This document shows positions 8,601 through 17,328 of a stretch of 64,000 nucleotides of DNA, piece by piece. The stretch is from Candidatus Obscuribacterales bacterium. GTDB taxonomy: Bacteria; Cyanobacteriota; Vampirovibrionia; Obscuribacterales; Obscuribacteraceae. The position numbers were made by a program, and so were the translations under genes. Position 1 is the stretch's first letter, and every line of letters begins with the position of its first letter. Location: assembly GCA_020054205.1 (NCBI GenBank), contig JAGVLS010000016.1:1-64000 (forward strand). Direction: 5' to 3'. The notes beneath the pieces are model-generated. The model saw only the letters and a list, made by a program, of their open reading frames with translations. It was not told the origin of the DNA and ran no database searches.

Positions 8601-9458
8601 ATGTCCAGAACTGATACCAGGCAAAAGAATTGATCCACTATGCGGTATGTATACAATTTGTGCATTGGGATTTAGCTTTCGCACAGCTTCAAGTTTTATA
8701 TAATCAGGACTGCTGCCTAAAGCTTTATTAGTAGCTGTAATTTTATATGCTTCCGCATCTGCTTGTGTACGGGTAATTTCAGCTTCTACTTTCGCTTTTT
8801 GCCATTCATTGCGTTTTGCTTCCGCTTGCTGCAAAGCTACTTGTTTCATTTCTACCGCTGCTTGATATTCTTGAGAAAATTTCAAATTAGTCAAAGAAAT
8901 AAGTTCCATCACAATATGTCTTTCACCAAGTTTTTTCTCAACATATTGCCTTATCGATTGACTAACGTTTTCTCTATTAGCTAATAGCTGATCAACTGGA
9001 TGTTTAGCAATTTCTGCCTTTAGCGCTTCACGCACAACTGGGGCGACAATTTTATCCGGATAGCTAACACCAACTTCTGAATAGAGTAGTCCCAATTCAG
9101 TTGGTTCTGGATGATAATTTACAGTGACATTTGTGTGCACTACTTGTTGGTCAGAACTAACTGCCTCTTCTCCTTCAAACACCATACTTTGTGTGCGTAC
9201 ATCGAGAGGAAAAACTTTTTGTAAAAAGGGGACAATGATATGAAAGCCTGGTGTCAATACTTCTTTTTGAACACCGTTCATTTGATTGAATACAACTCCA
9301 GCATGCCCAGGTGGAATGACAATTGCTAAAGAAGTAAAAATCCAAAGCGATCCAAAAACCAAAAATGCTACCGCACCACCAACTCGTGCCACCGTTTTTT
9401 TACCAACGGCAATTGTTACCAAACCGGCAACAGCAAGAATAAAAATAATAAATTCCAT
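8589..9458 (-). CDS. SPFH-domain membrane protein, prohibitin family
   Basis: Two N-terminal hydrophobic stretches (about 1-20 and 28-50) are followed by an SPFH domain (about 52-225: VIPPGHAGVVFNQMNGV, then TPGFHIIVPFLQKVFPLDVR) and a coiled-coil rich in Ala, Glu, Gln and Lys (about 205-245). Prohibitins form large ring assemblies in membranes and often regulate FtsH-type proteases; an ftsH lies at 21.7-23.7 kb. AAGGGAA precedes the ATG. Fourteen bases separate it from the small coiled-coil gene upstream, so the two are probably co-transcribed. Confidence 0.88.
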   Translation of the reverse strand: MEFIIFILAVAGLVTIAVGKKTVARVGGAVAFLVFGSLWIFTSLAIVIPPGHAGVVFNQMNGVQKEVLTPGFHIIVPFLQKVFPLDVRTQSMVFEGEEAVSSDQQVVHTNVTVNYHPEPTELGLLYSEVGVSYPDKIVAPVVREALKAEIAKHPVDQLLANRENVSQSIRQYVEKKLGERHIVMELISLTNLKFSQEYQAAVEMKQVALQQAEAKRNEWQKAKVEAEITRTQADAEAYKITATNKALGSSPDYIKLEAVRKLNPNAQIVYIPHSGSILLPGISSGHSTK

Positions 9459-9472
9459 TTATCAATTCCCTT

Positions 9473-9763
9473 TTAATCTTTTTTTTCTACCTTTTTAATA
9501 TCGATACCAGATTTTTCCATGATCTCGATAGCAAAATCAGTTGTATTTCTTAAATTTACTAATTCTTGTTTGAGAGCAATCAATTCTTGTTCAAGTGCTG
9601 CTACACGCCCTCTCAATACAAATTCTGCCTCTGAATCTAAAGACTTGTACTTATACTTCATCCGTTCTGCATAAGCTTCTGCAAGCGGTCGACCACCAGC
9701 AGCTATACCCACAACTATTACAACACCAAGAATAACAATAAAAGCTATTTCAAAAGCAATCAC
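9473..9763 (-). CDS. Small membrane-anchored coiled-coil protein
   Basis: 96 aa, starting with GTG and preceded by GGAG. One N-terminal transmembrane helix (about residues 5-25) is followed by a cytoplasmic coiled coil (about 45-75, VAALEQELIALKQELVNL). The layout is like PspB of the phage-shock system, but no family match can be claimed. Placed just upstream of the prohibitin-like gene in the same operon, so a joint role in membrane organisation is plausible (inference). Confidence 0.7.
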   Translation of the reverse strand: MIAFEIAFIVILGVVIVVGIAAGGRPLAEAYAERMKYKYKSLDSEAEFVLRGRVAALEQELIALKQELVNLRNTTDFAIEIMEKSGIDIKKVEKKD

Positions 9764-9949
9764 TTTATTATTCGCTCCTTCGTCATCGGTTTTTTCAGCT
9801 TCTTTTCTCTGATGTGAAATAGTTTATTACCATTTCATTCTTGTCATCTTTAGTAGAAGATTAGAATTTAATTGATTGTTTATCGTTGCAGTTTCAGCAC
9901 AAAACTTGACACCTTTAACTCTATTAGATAATAATCAAGTGAGAGAGTC

Positions 9950-10023
9950 GGCACGGTAGCTCAGTTGGTAAGAGCGGGCGACTCATAACCGCCAGGTCGG
10001 CAGTTCGATCCTGCCCCGTGCCA
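9950..10023 (+). tRNA. tRNA with CAU anticodon (elongator Met, or Ile2 if lysidine-modified)
   Basis: A full cloverleaf can be folded: acceptor stem GGCACGG with CCGTGCC, D arm GCTC/GAGC, anticodon loop CTCATAA, and T arm GGCAG-TTCGATC-CTGCC. The discriminator base is A and the CCA end is not encoded. The pair nearest the anticodon loop is an A-C mismatch. A CAU anticodon is shared by elongator Met, initiator Met and Ile2 tRNAs; the paired first bases of the acceptor stem rule against initiator, but Met versus Ile2 cannot be settled by eye. Confidence 0.93.
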
Positions 10024-10048
10024 ATTTTAATCCTTTTATAAATTTCTT

Positions 10049-10264
10049 CTAGATATTATCTTCTGGCTCACTATTTGCTTCTTGAATAGTTTGTCCTTTG
10101 CGAAAAGCTTGCATAATCTTTTTATTCTTTTCTGGCATAACTTTTTGCAAAAACAGATTAGCTTCTTCTAGCCAGGCAAGTTTTTGTTCAGGAGGAATGG
10201 CTTTCCACCAGGCAAGCTTTTCTCGCGAAAAACTATAATAGAATCCTTCCGATTGCCTTTTCAT
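10049..10264 (-). CDS. Small protein paired with a nucleotidyltransferase
   Basis: 71 aa, basic and Trp-rich in the first half (EKLAWWKAIPPEQKLAWLEEANLFL), acidic at the C-terminus. Its ATG overlaps the stop of the nucleotidyltransferase gene by 4 nt (ATGA), which indicates translational coupling. Short proteins with a similar WLEE-A-x-F segment occur beside nucleotidyltransferase genes in other bacteria, to my recollection, sometimes treated as toxin-antitoxin-like pairs. No function is proven. Its 3' end is 25 bp from the convergent tRNA. Confidence 0.7.
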   Translation of the reverse strand: MKRQSEGFYYSFSREKLAWWKAIPPEQKLAWLEEANLFLQKVMPEKNKKIMQAFRKGQTIQEANSEPEDNI

Positions 10265-10752
10265 TGTCCTTCCATTTTTTTTAATTCTTGAAGCGCTTCA
10301 ACATCAGCTATGTCCTGTCGGCGCTTTACTTGAGCTTTCATGGCTAGTAAATCATCAATACTAACTAATGATATATCTATTTCTCCGACTTTAAGCAATT
10401 TAGCTCTTTCAATAATTCCACAATCATCAGAACCACTTAACAACAAATCAATTTCTTGCGCTGGATTTGCTTCACTCCAGAATGTAAATGCATGCAAGTT
10501 TTTTTCTTTTACCCAGCTATCTCTAACATTTTTTTTGAGAAGCTCTTCAGCTCTTACAGGCAATCGAGGACGAAAGCCAAGTTCATCCATAACATGCAAA
10601 AAACTTTTTAGATTTTCTGGTTCTAGATCCACCACCAAATCAATATCCGCTGTCATTCGTGGCACACCATATAAATTAACAGCTAAGCCTCCAACCACAG
10701 CATATTTAACGCTGCGATTTGCTAGGGCAATGAATACTCTTTGATAAAACAA
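10261..10752 (-). CDS. Nucleotidyltransferase-fold protein (DUF6036/AbiEii-like)
   Basis: The core motif GGLAVNLYGVPRMTADIDLVVD (about residues 21-42, given with its break at GVPR) is the GG...DxD signature of polymerase-beta-type nucleotidyltransferases; a third acid may lie in AQEIDLLL. Such proteins act as stand-alone toxins in AbiE-like systems or as MNT antitoxins that AMPylate HEPN toxins. Here the partner is a 71-aa protein rather than a HEPN protein. The start is TTG with AAGGG six bases upstream; no better ATG exists. Lies 14 bp after the DUF1292 gene on the same strand. Confidence 0.75.
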   Translation of the reverse strand: MFYQRVFIALANRSVKYAVVGGLAVNLYGVPRMTADIDLVVDLEPENLKSFLHVMDELGFRPRLPVRAEELLKKNVRDSWVKEKNLHAFTFWSEANPAQEIDLLLSGSDDCGIIERAKLLKVGEIDISLVSIDDLLAMKAQVKRRQDIADVEALQELKKMEGQ

Positions 10753-10765
10753 TTTTACCCTTATT

Positions 10766-11083
10766 TTATTCTGGACTATTTTCAGTGCCTACGTCTTCTT
10801 GTATTTCATTTGCAAGTTGTTTGATGTATTCAACTACTCGATCAAATTCTTGATCATCTTCAATGACTCGAAAAACAGCTTGATCATTTTCTTGCACAAG
10901 TTGCATTATCACTGGCGAATCATCCGCTTTTTCTTCACTGCCTACTTCGCTCATATTTTGTAATAACGCATATTCTTTATTTTCATGTTCAAAAACACAA
11001 AGTATTTTGCAAGTATATGTTTGTCCGTCTTGACCATCTAATGTGATGGTTTGTTCTTCTAAATAATCTTGTTGTTTGCTCAT
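10766..11083 (-). CDS. DUF1292 family protein
   Basis: 105 aa, acidic. The segment EEQTITLDGQDGQTYTCKIL, then EYALLQN and an acidic stretch ending VFRVIEDDQEFDRVVEYI, is the DUF1292 pattern, a small beta-rich domain of unknown function common in Firmicutes and Cyanobacteria. AAAGGA precedes the ATG. First gene of a short operon with the nucleotidyltransferase pair; divergent from atpD. Confidence 0.8.
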   Translation of the reverse strand: MSKQQDYLEEQTITLDGQDGQTYTCKILCVFEHENKEYALLQNMSEVGSEEKADDSPVIMQLVQENDQAVFRVIEDDQEFDRVVEYIKQLANEIQEDVGTENSPE

Positions 11084-11215
11084 ACTTTTCCTTTGTTGGG
11101 CTCAAAAATTATCAATTAACACATGGTTGTCAATACGGTTGATTATAAACCAAATATCACTAATTTATTAGAGTAAATTCAAACGAAAAGTATCATAAAC
11201 TACCCGAGCCTTTTA

Positions 11216-11245
11216 TTACAGCAATTAGGCAAAAACTGGTAAAAT
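11216..11245 (+). promoter_or_regulatory. Candidate promoter of the atpD operon
   Basis: TTACAG and TAAAAT are spaced by 18 bp, about 95 bp before the atpD start. The intervening leader contains a small hairpin (CAGGT-TTCGT-ACCTG near 11280-11295) and a GGGGG stretch at 11321-11325. No other gene is seen in the 257-bp gap. Prediction by eye only. Confidence 0.4.
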
Positions 11246-11316
11246 GCTGGCTGGTAATTGATACAGCTCAATAAAGCCAACAGGTTTCGTACCTGGCAGG
11301 TAATATCTATTCTTAG

Positions 11317-12801
<1,485 letters not shown>

Positions 12802-12803
12802 TC

Positions 12804-13454
12804 ATGACAACAAGCAGTAGTAAATCCAGTACAAAAAAAACAAGCAATAGGCGTGTATATATTTTTGGCAGGCTCGAAAATGAAGTTGCTCTGCCAGCTG
12901 TAGCACGCCTGCTAAAGCTGAATGATCGTGATGGTCAAAAACCAATTGATTTGATTATCAATTCATCGGGCGGCAATGGTTATAATGCTGACGCTATTAT
13001 TGCTACAATTCATCAAATATCTGCACCAGTTAATACTATTTGTTATGGACATGCATTATCTGGTGCCTGCGAAATATTAGCATCTGGTACTGGCAGTCGA
13101 AAAGCATACGAATTTGCAACATTGATGTTTCATCAAACATTATGGGAGGCAGATGGTGATATCACCAATTTAGAAATTCAAGCTAAACAAGGCAAAAAAT
13201 TCCGCGAAGCACAAATTGAACTTTTATCTCGCTGTACCGGTCAAGAGAAAGCAAAAATCAGACAAGACATCGAACGCGATCATTATATGTCAGCTAACGA
13301 AGCACTATCCTATGGCATTATTGATGCAATTATTCCTCATCGGGGTGGTAGCAGTGGACGTAACGGTAAAAAAAACAACGAGAAAGATAATAAATCAGTA
13401 AAACTAAAATCTAGTTTGGGCACTCCCAGACACAGAAAACCAAAGCGCAAGTAA
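12804..13454 (+). CDS. ClpP-like serine protease paralogue inside the atpD-atpC operon
   Basis: ClpP/crotonase fold. The catalytic Ser is in CYGHALSGACEIL (ClpP has CMGQAASMGA), the His in FATLMFHQTLWE (ClpP MIHQP) and the Asp in IERDHYMSANEALSYGIIDAII (given with its break at NEAL), so the full Ser-His-Asp triad can be aligned. Residues around the active site differ from housekeeping ClpP, notably LSG for ASM, and the short basic N- and C-terminal tails (SSSKSSTKKTSNRR; HRKPKRK) are unusual. Proteolytic activity, and whether it pairs with a Clp ATPase, are open. With no ribosome site visible, translation is probably coupled to atpD. Confidence 0.85.
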   Translation: MTTSSSKSSTKKTSNRRVYIFGRLENEVALPAVARLLKLNDRDGQKPIDLIINSSGGNGYNADAIIATIHQISAPVNTICYGHALSGACEILASGTGSRKAYEFATLMFHQTLWEADGDITNLEIQAKQGKKFREAQIELLSRCTGQEKAKIRQDIERDHYMSANEALSYGIIDAIIPHRGGSSGRNGKKNNEKDNKSVKLKSSLGTPRHRKPKRK

Positions 13455-13477
13455 ACTAAACAATAAGGATTTAGGCA

Positions 13478-13909
13478 ATGGCTCAAGAATTAAATCTTAA
13501 AATCATCACTCCAGAACGTGTTGTATTAGATCAAAAAGCTGAAAGTGTCACCGTCACCGCTATCGATGGCGAAATGAGCGTATTGCCAGACCACGAGCCA
13601 ATAATAACTGCTTTGGCTATTGACGTTGTACGCTGGAAAGTTAAAGGCGAAGAAGAAATGGCTGCCATTATGGGCGGTGTCATGGAAGTTAAACAAAACG
13701 AAGTAACTATCTTAAGCGATACTGCTGAATTAGATACAGAAATAGATGTTGCTCGTGCTCATCAAGCTAGAGAAAGAGCTGAAGCAGAAAAAATTCAAAA
13801 GACTGACAAACTTGATGTTTATATTTCAGAGATGGCAATATCACGCGCTATTGCTCGTGTGAAAGCCGTTGAATTACGTCAACGTCGCAAAGGCAGACAT
13901 TTGAATTAA
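13478..13909 (+). CDS. atpC: F1F0 ATP synthase subunit epsilon
   Basis: N-terminal beta barrel (LNLKIITPERVVLDQKAESV, then GEMSVLPDHEPIITAL) and a C-terminal helical hairpin rich in Ala, Arg and Glu (about 90-140). Epsilon links the rotor to F1 and inhibits ATP hydrolysis. 143 aa is normal. It follows the ClpP-like gene by 23 bp, with AAGGA upstream of the ATG at 13478. Confidence 0.95.
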   Translation: MAQELNLKIITPERVVLDQKAESVTVTAIDGEMSVLPDHEPIITALAIDVVRWKVKGEEEMAAIMGGVMEVKQNEVTILSDTAELDTEIDVARAHQARERAEAEKIQKTDKLDVYISEMAISRAIARVKAVELRQRRKGRHLN

Positions 13910-14014
13910 CTATATATTTAATTCAATACTACGTAATCTTACTGATTCAAAAATTGTATACGCCTTGTTAAAATCAGCATGCTCTTCTTATGTTCATTAG
14001 TGTGATTATAAAAC

Positions 14015-15326
14015 ATGCTCAAATCAGCCCAAGATAATGTTTCAGTAATAGAAGCATCCGCCAGTAACAATTATTCTTCCACCTGGTTTAAACAATTATC
14101 CATAGACTCGGGAACTGGTCTTTATGACAGTACTTTTAATCTAGCTGTTCTGATTGCTGGATTAGGTTATTTTATCGATACTTTTGACTTTTTTCTTTAT
14201 AACAGCATGCGCGTAGTCAGCTTGACAGAATTGGGCATGACAGGAGATTTACTTACTAAAACCGGCATTATTATTCTTAATTGTCAGATTTTAGGCGCTC
14301 TCATTGGCAGCTTTATATGGGGAATTATGGGCGACAAGCTTGGACGTAAGAAAGCCTTGCTTGGCTCTATTCTCATTTATTCTTTAGGCATGATAGCTAA
14401 TGCTTTCATACAAGATCCGCTAAGTTATGGGATCACACGTTTTATTATAGGATTTGGTGTTGCTGGTGAAATAGGGTTAGGGGCTACTCTAATAGCAGAA
14501 AGTGTTCCCACCTCTAAACGCACTTATTCTTTGATGCTTTTTACCGTGCTAGGAGTATTAGGTGTTACTGCTGCCGGATTAAGTATTGAGTTTACTTCTT
14601 GGAGAATTAGTTGTCTTGTCGGCGGTATTGTCGGATTGTTGCTATTGACACTAAGAAGCTTTCTTTTTGAACCAAAGTTATTTATAGAGAGCAGAAAAAG
14701 CAGCAATTTAAACAAGAAGCATGGTTCTTTAAAGGAATTACTCAGCAAATATAATAATCTAAAAAAATATTTGTTGTGCTTTCCCTTACTAGGCACCAAT
14801 TTCTTTATTACCGGCGTATTGCTGACCTTATCGCCAGAGATTGCTAAAGCTACTGGTGTACATGAAATTGTTAAAGCCAATATTGCTCTGGCAATTTATT
14901 TCTGTGCTGCCGTAATAGGCGACTGGCTTGGAGCTTATTTAAGCGATAAATTTAAAAGCCGAAAACTTGTGGTCATATTATTTATGCTGGGTAATATGAG
15001 TTTAGCATTTTTATTCTTACAAAAATTCCACCTGGATACAAACACCTTCTATATACTATGCGCGGCTTTTGGTGTATTCAATCTTTGGGCAATTACAGGA
15101 AATTGTTATTGAACAATTTCCTACGGAATTGAGAGCAACAGCTGCCACGTCCAATTTTAACTGCTCTCGTGCATCCGTAATTCTGATGAATATGGCGTTC
15201 TTATTACTTAAGCCTATCGGAGTGACAAATGGACTTTTAATTATCGGTACTGCCATTTTTATTTTAGGATTCTTTTGTATCTGGCAATTACCAGAAACTT
15301 ATGGTCGCTCGTTGGTCAATAAATAA
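14015..15326 (+). pseudogene. MFS transporter split by a frameshift
   Basis: The first 365 codons (14015-15112) encode about ten membrane helices with the MFS loop 2-3 motif DKLGRKKALLG and GFGVAGEIGLGATL. The frame ends in NLWAITGNCY, but the +1 frame continues the transporter: YSIFGQLQEIVIEQFPTELR (the conserved E-FPTE-RA of metabolite:H+ symporters) followed by the last two helices, ending at 15326. The frames meet at a TTTTGG run near 15067-15072; removing one base there would restore a protein of about 437 aa. Either an inactivating mutation or a homopolymer sequencing error. Its 3' end overlaps the next gene by 28 nt. Confidence 0.85.
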
Positions 15327-16282
15327 ATCAAAGCAAGTATTGATTTAACACTTGTCTCTGGATTTTTGCCACATACTACACTTCCTCGGGGAGCTACATT
15401 TTTATTAGCTTTATTGGTTGGCATCAAACGCGCAAACATAGTAGTCGAAGCTCCACCATCTAAGTTTATCGCTTTTACACATCCATGTGTTTTCATCTCA
15501 ACACGCAGTTCTTCCATTGTAATTCCTGATGATTCTGGATCTTGTCCTTTTCCTGCCACGGCAAATAAAATCAAATCACCTTCTTTAGTAATTCCAAAAG
15601 CCGTACGTGCTGCTTTTTTATTAGCACCAATAGCATCGACAGGATTGCCTTCTAGATCTTTTCTTACAAAAGCTTCTTCTTCTAAAGTAAGCTTAGGCAA
15701 AAGCTGAGGACCAGCTTGCAACGAATGAATCAATTTACAGTTTTTTGCAATTGGATCATTGTGGCAAGTAATATCATAATGTGTTTTCCCTTTATTATCT
15801 TGCAAAATACGTATCTCACTGCGATTGAATATTTTTTCTAAATATGGCTGCAATTTAGGATTTTCTATTAAAGCTCTATTTGTTCTTGGATTAGCTATTT
15901 CTTTACCATCAATTACTATATAGCTCGCGCTCACACCATCACTTAAATTGAAATAGCCAGCATTAATAGCAGCACTGACATTTTCATTTTGTGCTATAGA
16001 AGATGTAGTAGCAATCTTATCTCCTACAATAGGTTTTATCTGCCATTTCTCAGGCTGATCTTTTTTTCTTCCTTTGCGATCAACAACTATCAAATGTCGG
16101 TGAGTACCATCATGAGGATTATACTTATAATACGAAGCACCTCTGCCTGGCCAAATAACTTGCTCAGGAATTACGCCTACCATATCATTATGCTCAGTAT
16201 CAGCAATAGCTACCACTACCTGACTTAAACAAGCAGCTGTCAATATACTTAATACAATTTTCTCGAACACAAATTTCCTCAT
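15299..16282 (-). CDS. Secreted phosphodiester glycosidase family protein (NAGPA/DUF2233), copy A
   Basis: A signal peptide (about 1-28) precedes a domain with the NAGPA-type motifs AAINAGYFN, then TAFGITKEGDLILFAVAG and, near the C-terminus, CVKAINLDGGASTTM. The human member removes GlcNAc from mannose-6-phosphate; bacterial members are thought to cleave sugar phosphodiesters in the envelope. Its start overlaps the stop of copy B by 4 nt (ATGA), so the two are translated together. Clearly paralogous to the gene upstream over the whole length. Confidence 0.87.
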   Translation of the reverse strand: MRKFVFEKIVLSILTAACLSQVVVAIADTEHNDMVGVIPEQVIWPGRGASYYKYNPHDGTHRHLIVVDRKGRKKDQPEKWQIKPIVGDKIATTSSIAQNENVSAAINAGYFNLSDGVSASYIVIDGKEIANPRTNRALIENPKLQPYLEKIFNRSEIRILQDNKGKTHYDITCHNDPIAKNCKLIHSLQAGPQLLPKLTLEEEAFVRKDLEGNPVDAIGANKKAARTAFGITKEGDLILFAVAGKGQDPESSGITMEELRVEMKTHGCVKAINLDGGASTTMFARLMPTNKANKNVAPRGSVVCGKNPETSVKSILALIYLLTNERP

Positions 16283-17256
16283 TGATAATACAAGCCTAAA
16301 ACTGATTTCACCCGCGCTTCTGGATGTTTACCACAAATAACAACTCCTTGGGGAATATTAGCACTATTTTCTGCTGGCATTGGTCTGACAAACATAGTTG
16401 TTGATGCATCTCCATCTAGATTTATTGCTTTCACACAACCTTGGCTTTGCATAGCACTACACAATTCATCCAGTGTCAGTCCTGCTGATTCTGGATTTTG
16501 TCCTTTGCCTGATGCTACAAATAAAACTAAATTACCTTCTTTAGTAATTCCAAAAGCAGTTCGTGCTGTTTTTTTAAAAGCATTTATAGCATCAACTACA
16601 TCATTGTCAGAATTTCTTCTGATGAAAGCTTCTTCTTGCAAAGTAAGCTTAGGTAAAAGCTGAGGACCAGCTTGCAATGAATGAATCAATTTATAGTTTT
16701 TTGCAATTGGATCGTTGTGCCGTGCAATATCGTAGCAAGTATTTCCATTATCATCCTGCAAAACACGTATCTCACTACGATTGAATATTTTTTCTAGATA
16801 TGGCTTCAATTTAGAGTTTTTTACTAAAGCTTTATTGGTTCGTGGATTTGCCATTTCTTTACCATCGATAATGACATAACTAGCACTCACACCATCGTTT
16901 AAATTAAAATAGCCGCCATTTATAGCTGCACTTGCCTTTTCATTTTGCAATATAACAGATATGGGAGCAATATTTTGAGCAAGAATAGGTTTTATCTGCC
17001 ATTTCTCAGGTTGATCTTTTTTTCTTCCTTTGCGATCAACAATTATAAAGTGCTGGTAGTTATCATCATAAGGAGTATGTTGAGAATAAGAAGCACCTTT
17101 TGCTGGCCAAATATCATAAGCAGGAATTTCTTTAACCATATTATGCTCTGTGTCGGCTCTACCCATTGCCACTTCCGTTAAAAACATGGCCGCAATAAGG
17201 CTAAAAAGAATCGGTTTTTTATCAAGTGTCTTGAAAATAATCATTGGATTTATCAT
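16279..17256 (-). CDS. Secreted phosphodiester glycosidase family protein (NAGPA/DUF2233), copy B
   Basis: Paralogue of the gene just downstream, sharing long blocks such as SLQAGPQLLPKLTL and SGKGQ(N/D)PES-type loops. The motif near the C-terminus reads INLDGDASTTM, with Asp where copy A and the family usually have Gly. A signal peptide begins the protein. The frame can be read further up to a TTG at 17319, but that start would fall inside the aldehyde-dehydrogenase terminator; the ATG at 17256 or 17244 is more likely. No clear ribosome site is seen for either. Confidence 0.83.
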   Translation of the reverse strand: MINPMIIFKTLDKKPILFSLIAAMFLTEVAMGRADTEHNMVKEIPAYDIWPAKGASYSQHTPYDDNYQHFIIVDRKGRKKDQPEKWQIKPILAQNIAPISVILQNEKASAAINGGYFNLNDGVSASYVIIDGKEMANPRTNKALVKNSKLKPYLEKIFNRSEIRVLQDDNGNTCYDIARHNDPIAKNYKLIHSLQAGPQLLPKLTLQEEAFIRRNSDNDVVDAINAFKKTARTAFGITKEGNLVLFVASGKGQNPESAGLTLDELCSAMQSQGCVKAINLDGDASTTMFVRPMPAENSANIPQGVVICGKHPEARVKSVLGLYYQ

Positions 17257-17270
17257 AGCATCGGAATGTA

Positions 17271-17306
17271 AAAAATAAAGAGCCTGCTCGTTTAAGCAGG
17301 CTCTTT
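17271..17306 (-). terminator. Rho-independent terminator of the aldehyde dehydrogenase gene
   Basis: A perfect 10-bp stem, AGAGCCTGCT with AGCAGGCTCT, has a 6-base loop and extends by two A-T pairs. On the minus strand it is followed by ATTTTTT. It lies 23 bp after the aldehyde dehydrogenase stop and separates that gene from the glycosidase pair. Confidence 0.88.
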
Positions 17307-17328
17307 CATCTAGATGCAATAGTTTTTG

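Noticed and set aside
15067-15072. Programmed +1 frameshift in the MFS gene
   Set aside because: No stimulatory element is visible, and transporters are not known to use one; a mutation or base error is simpler.
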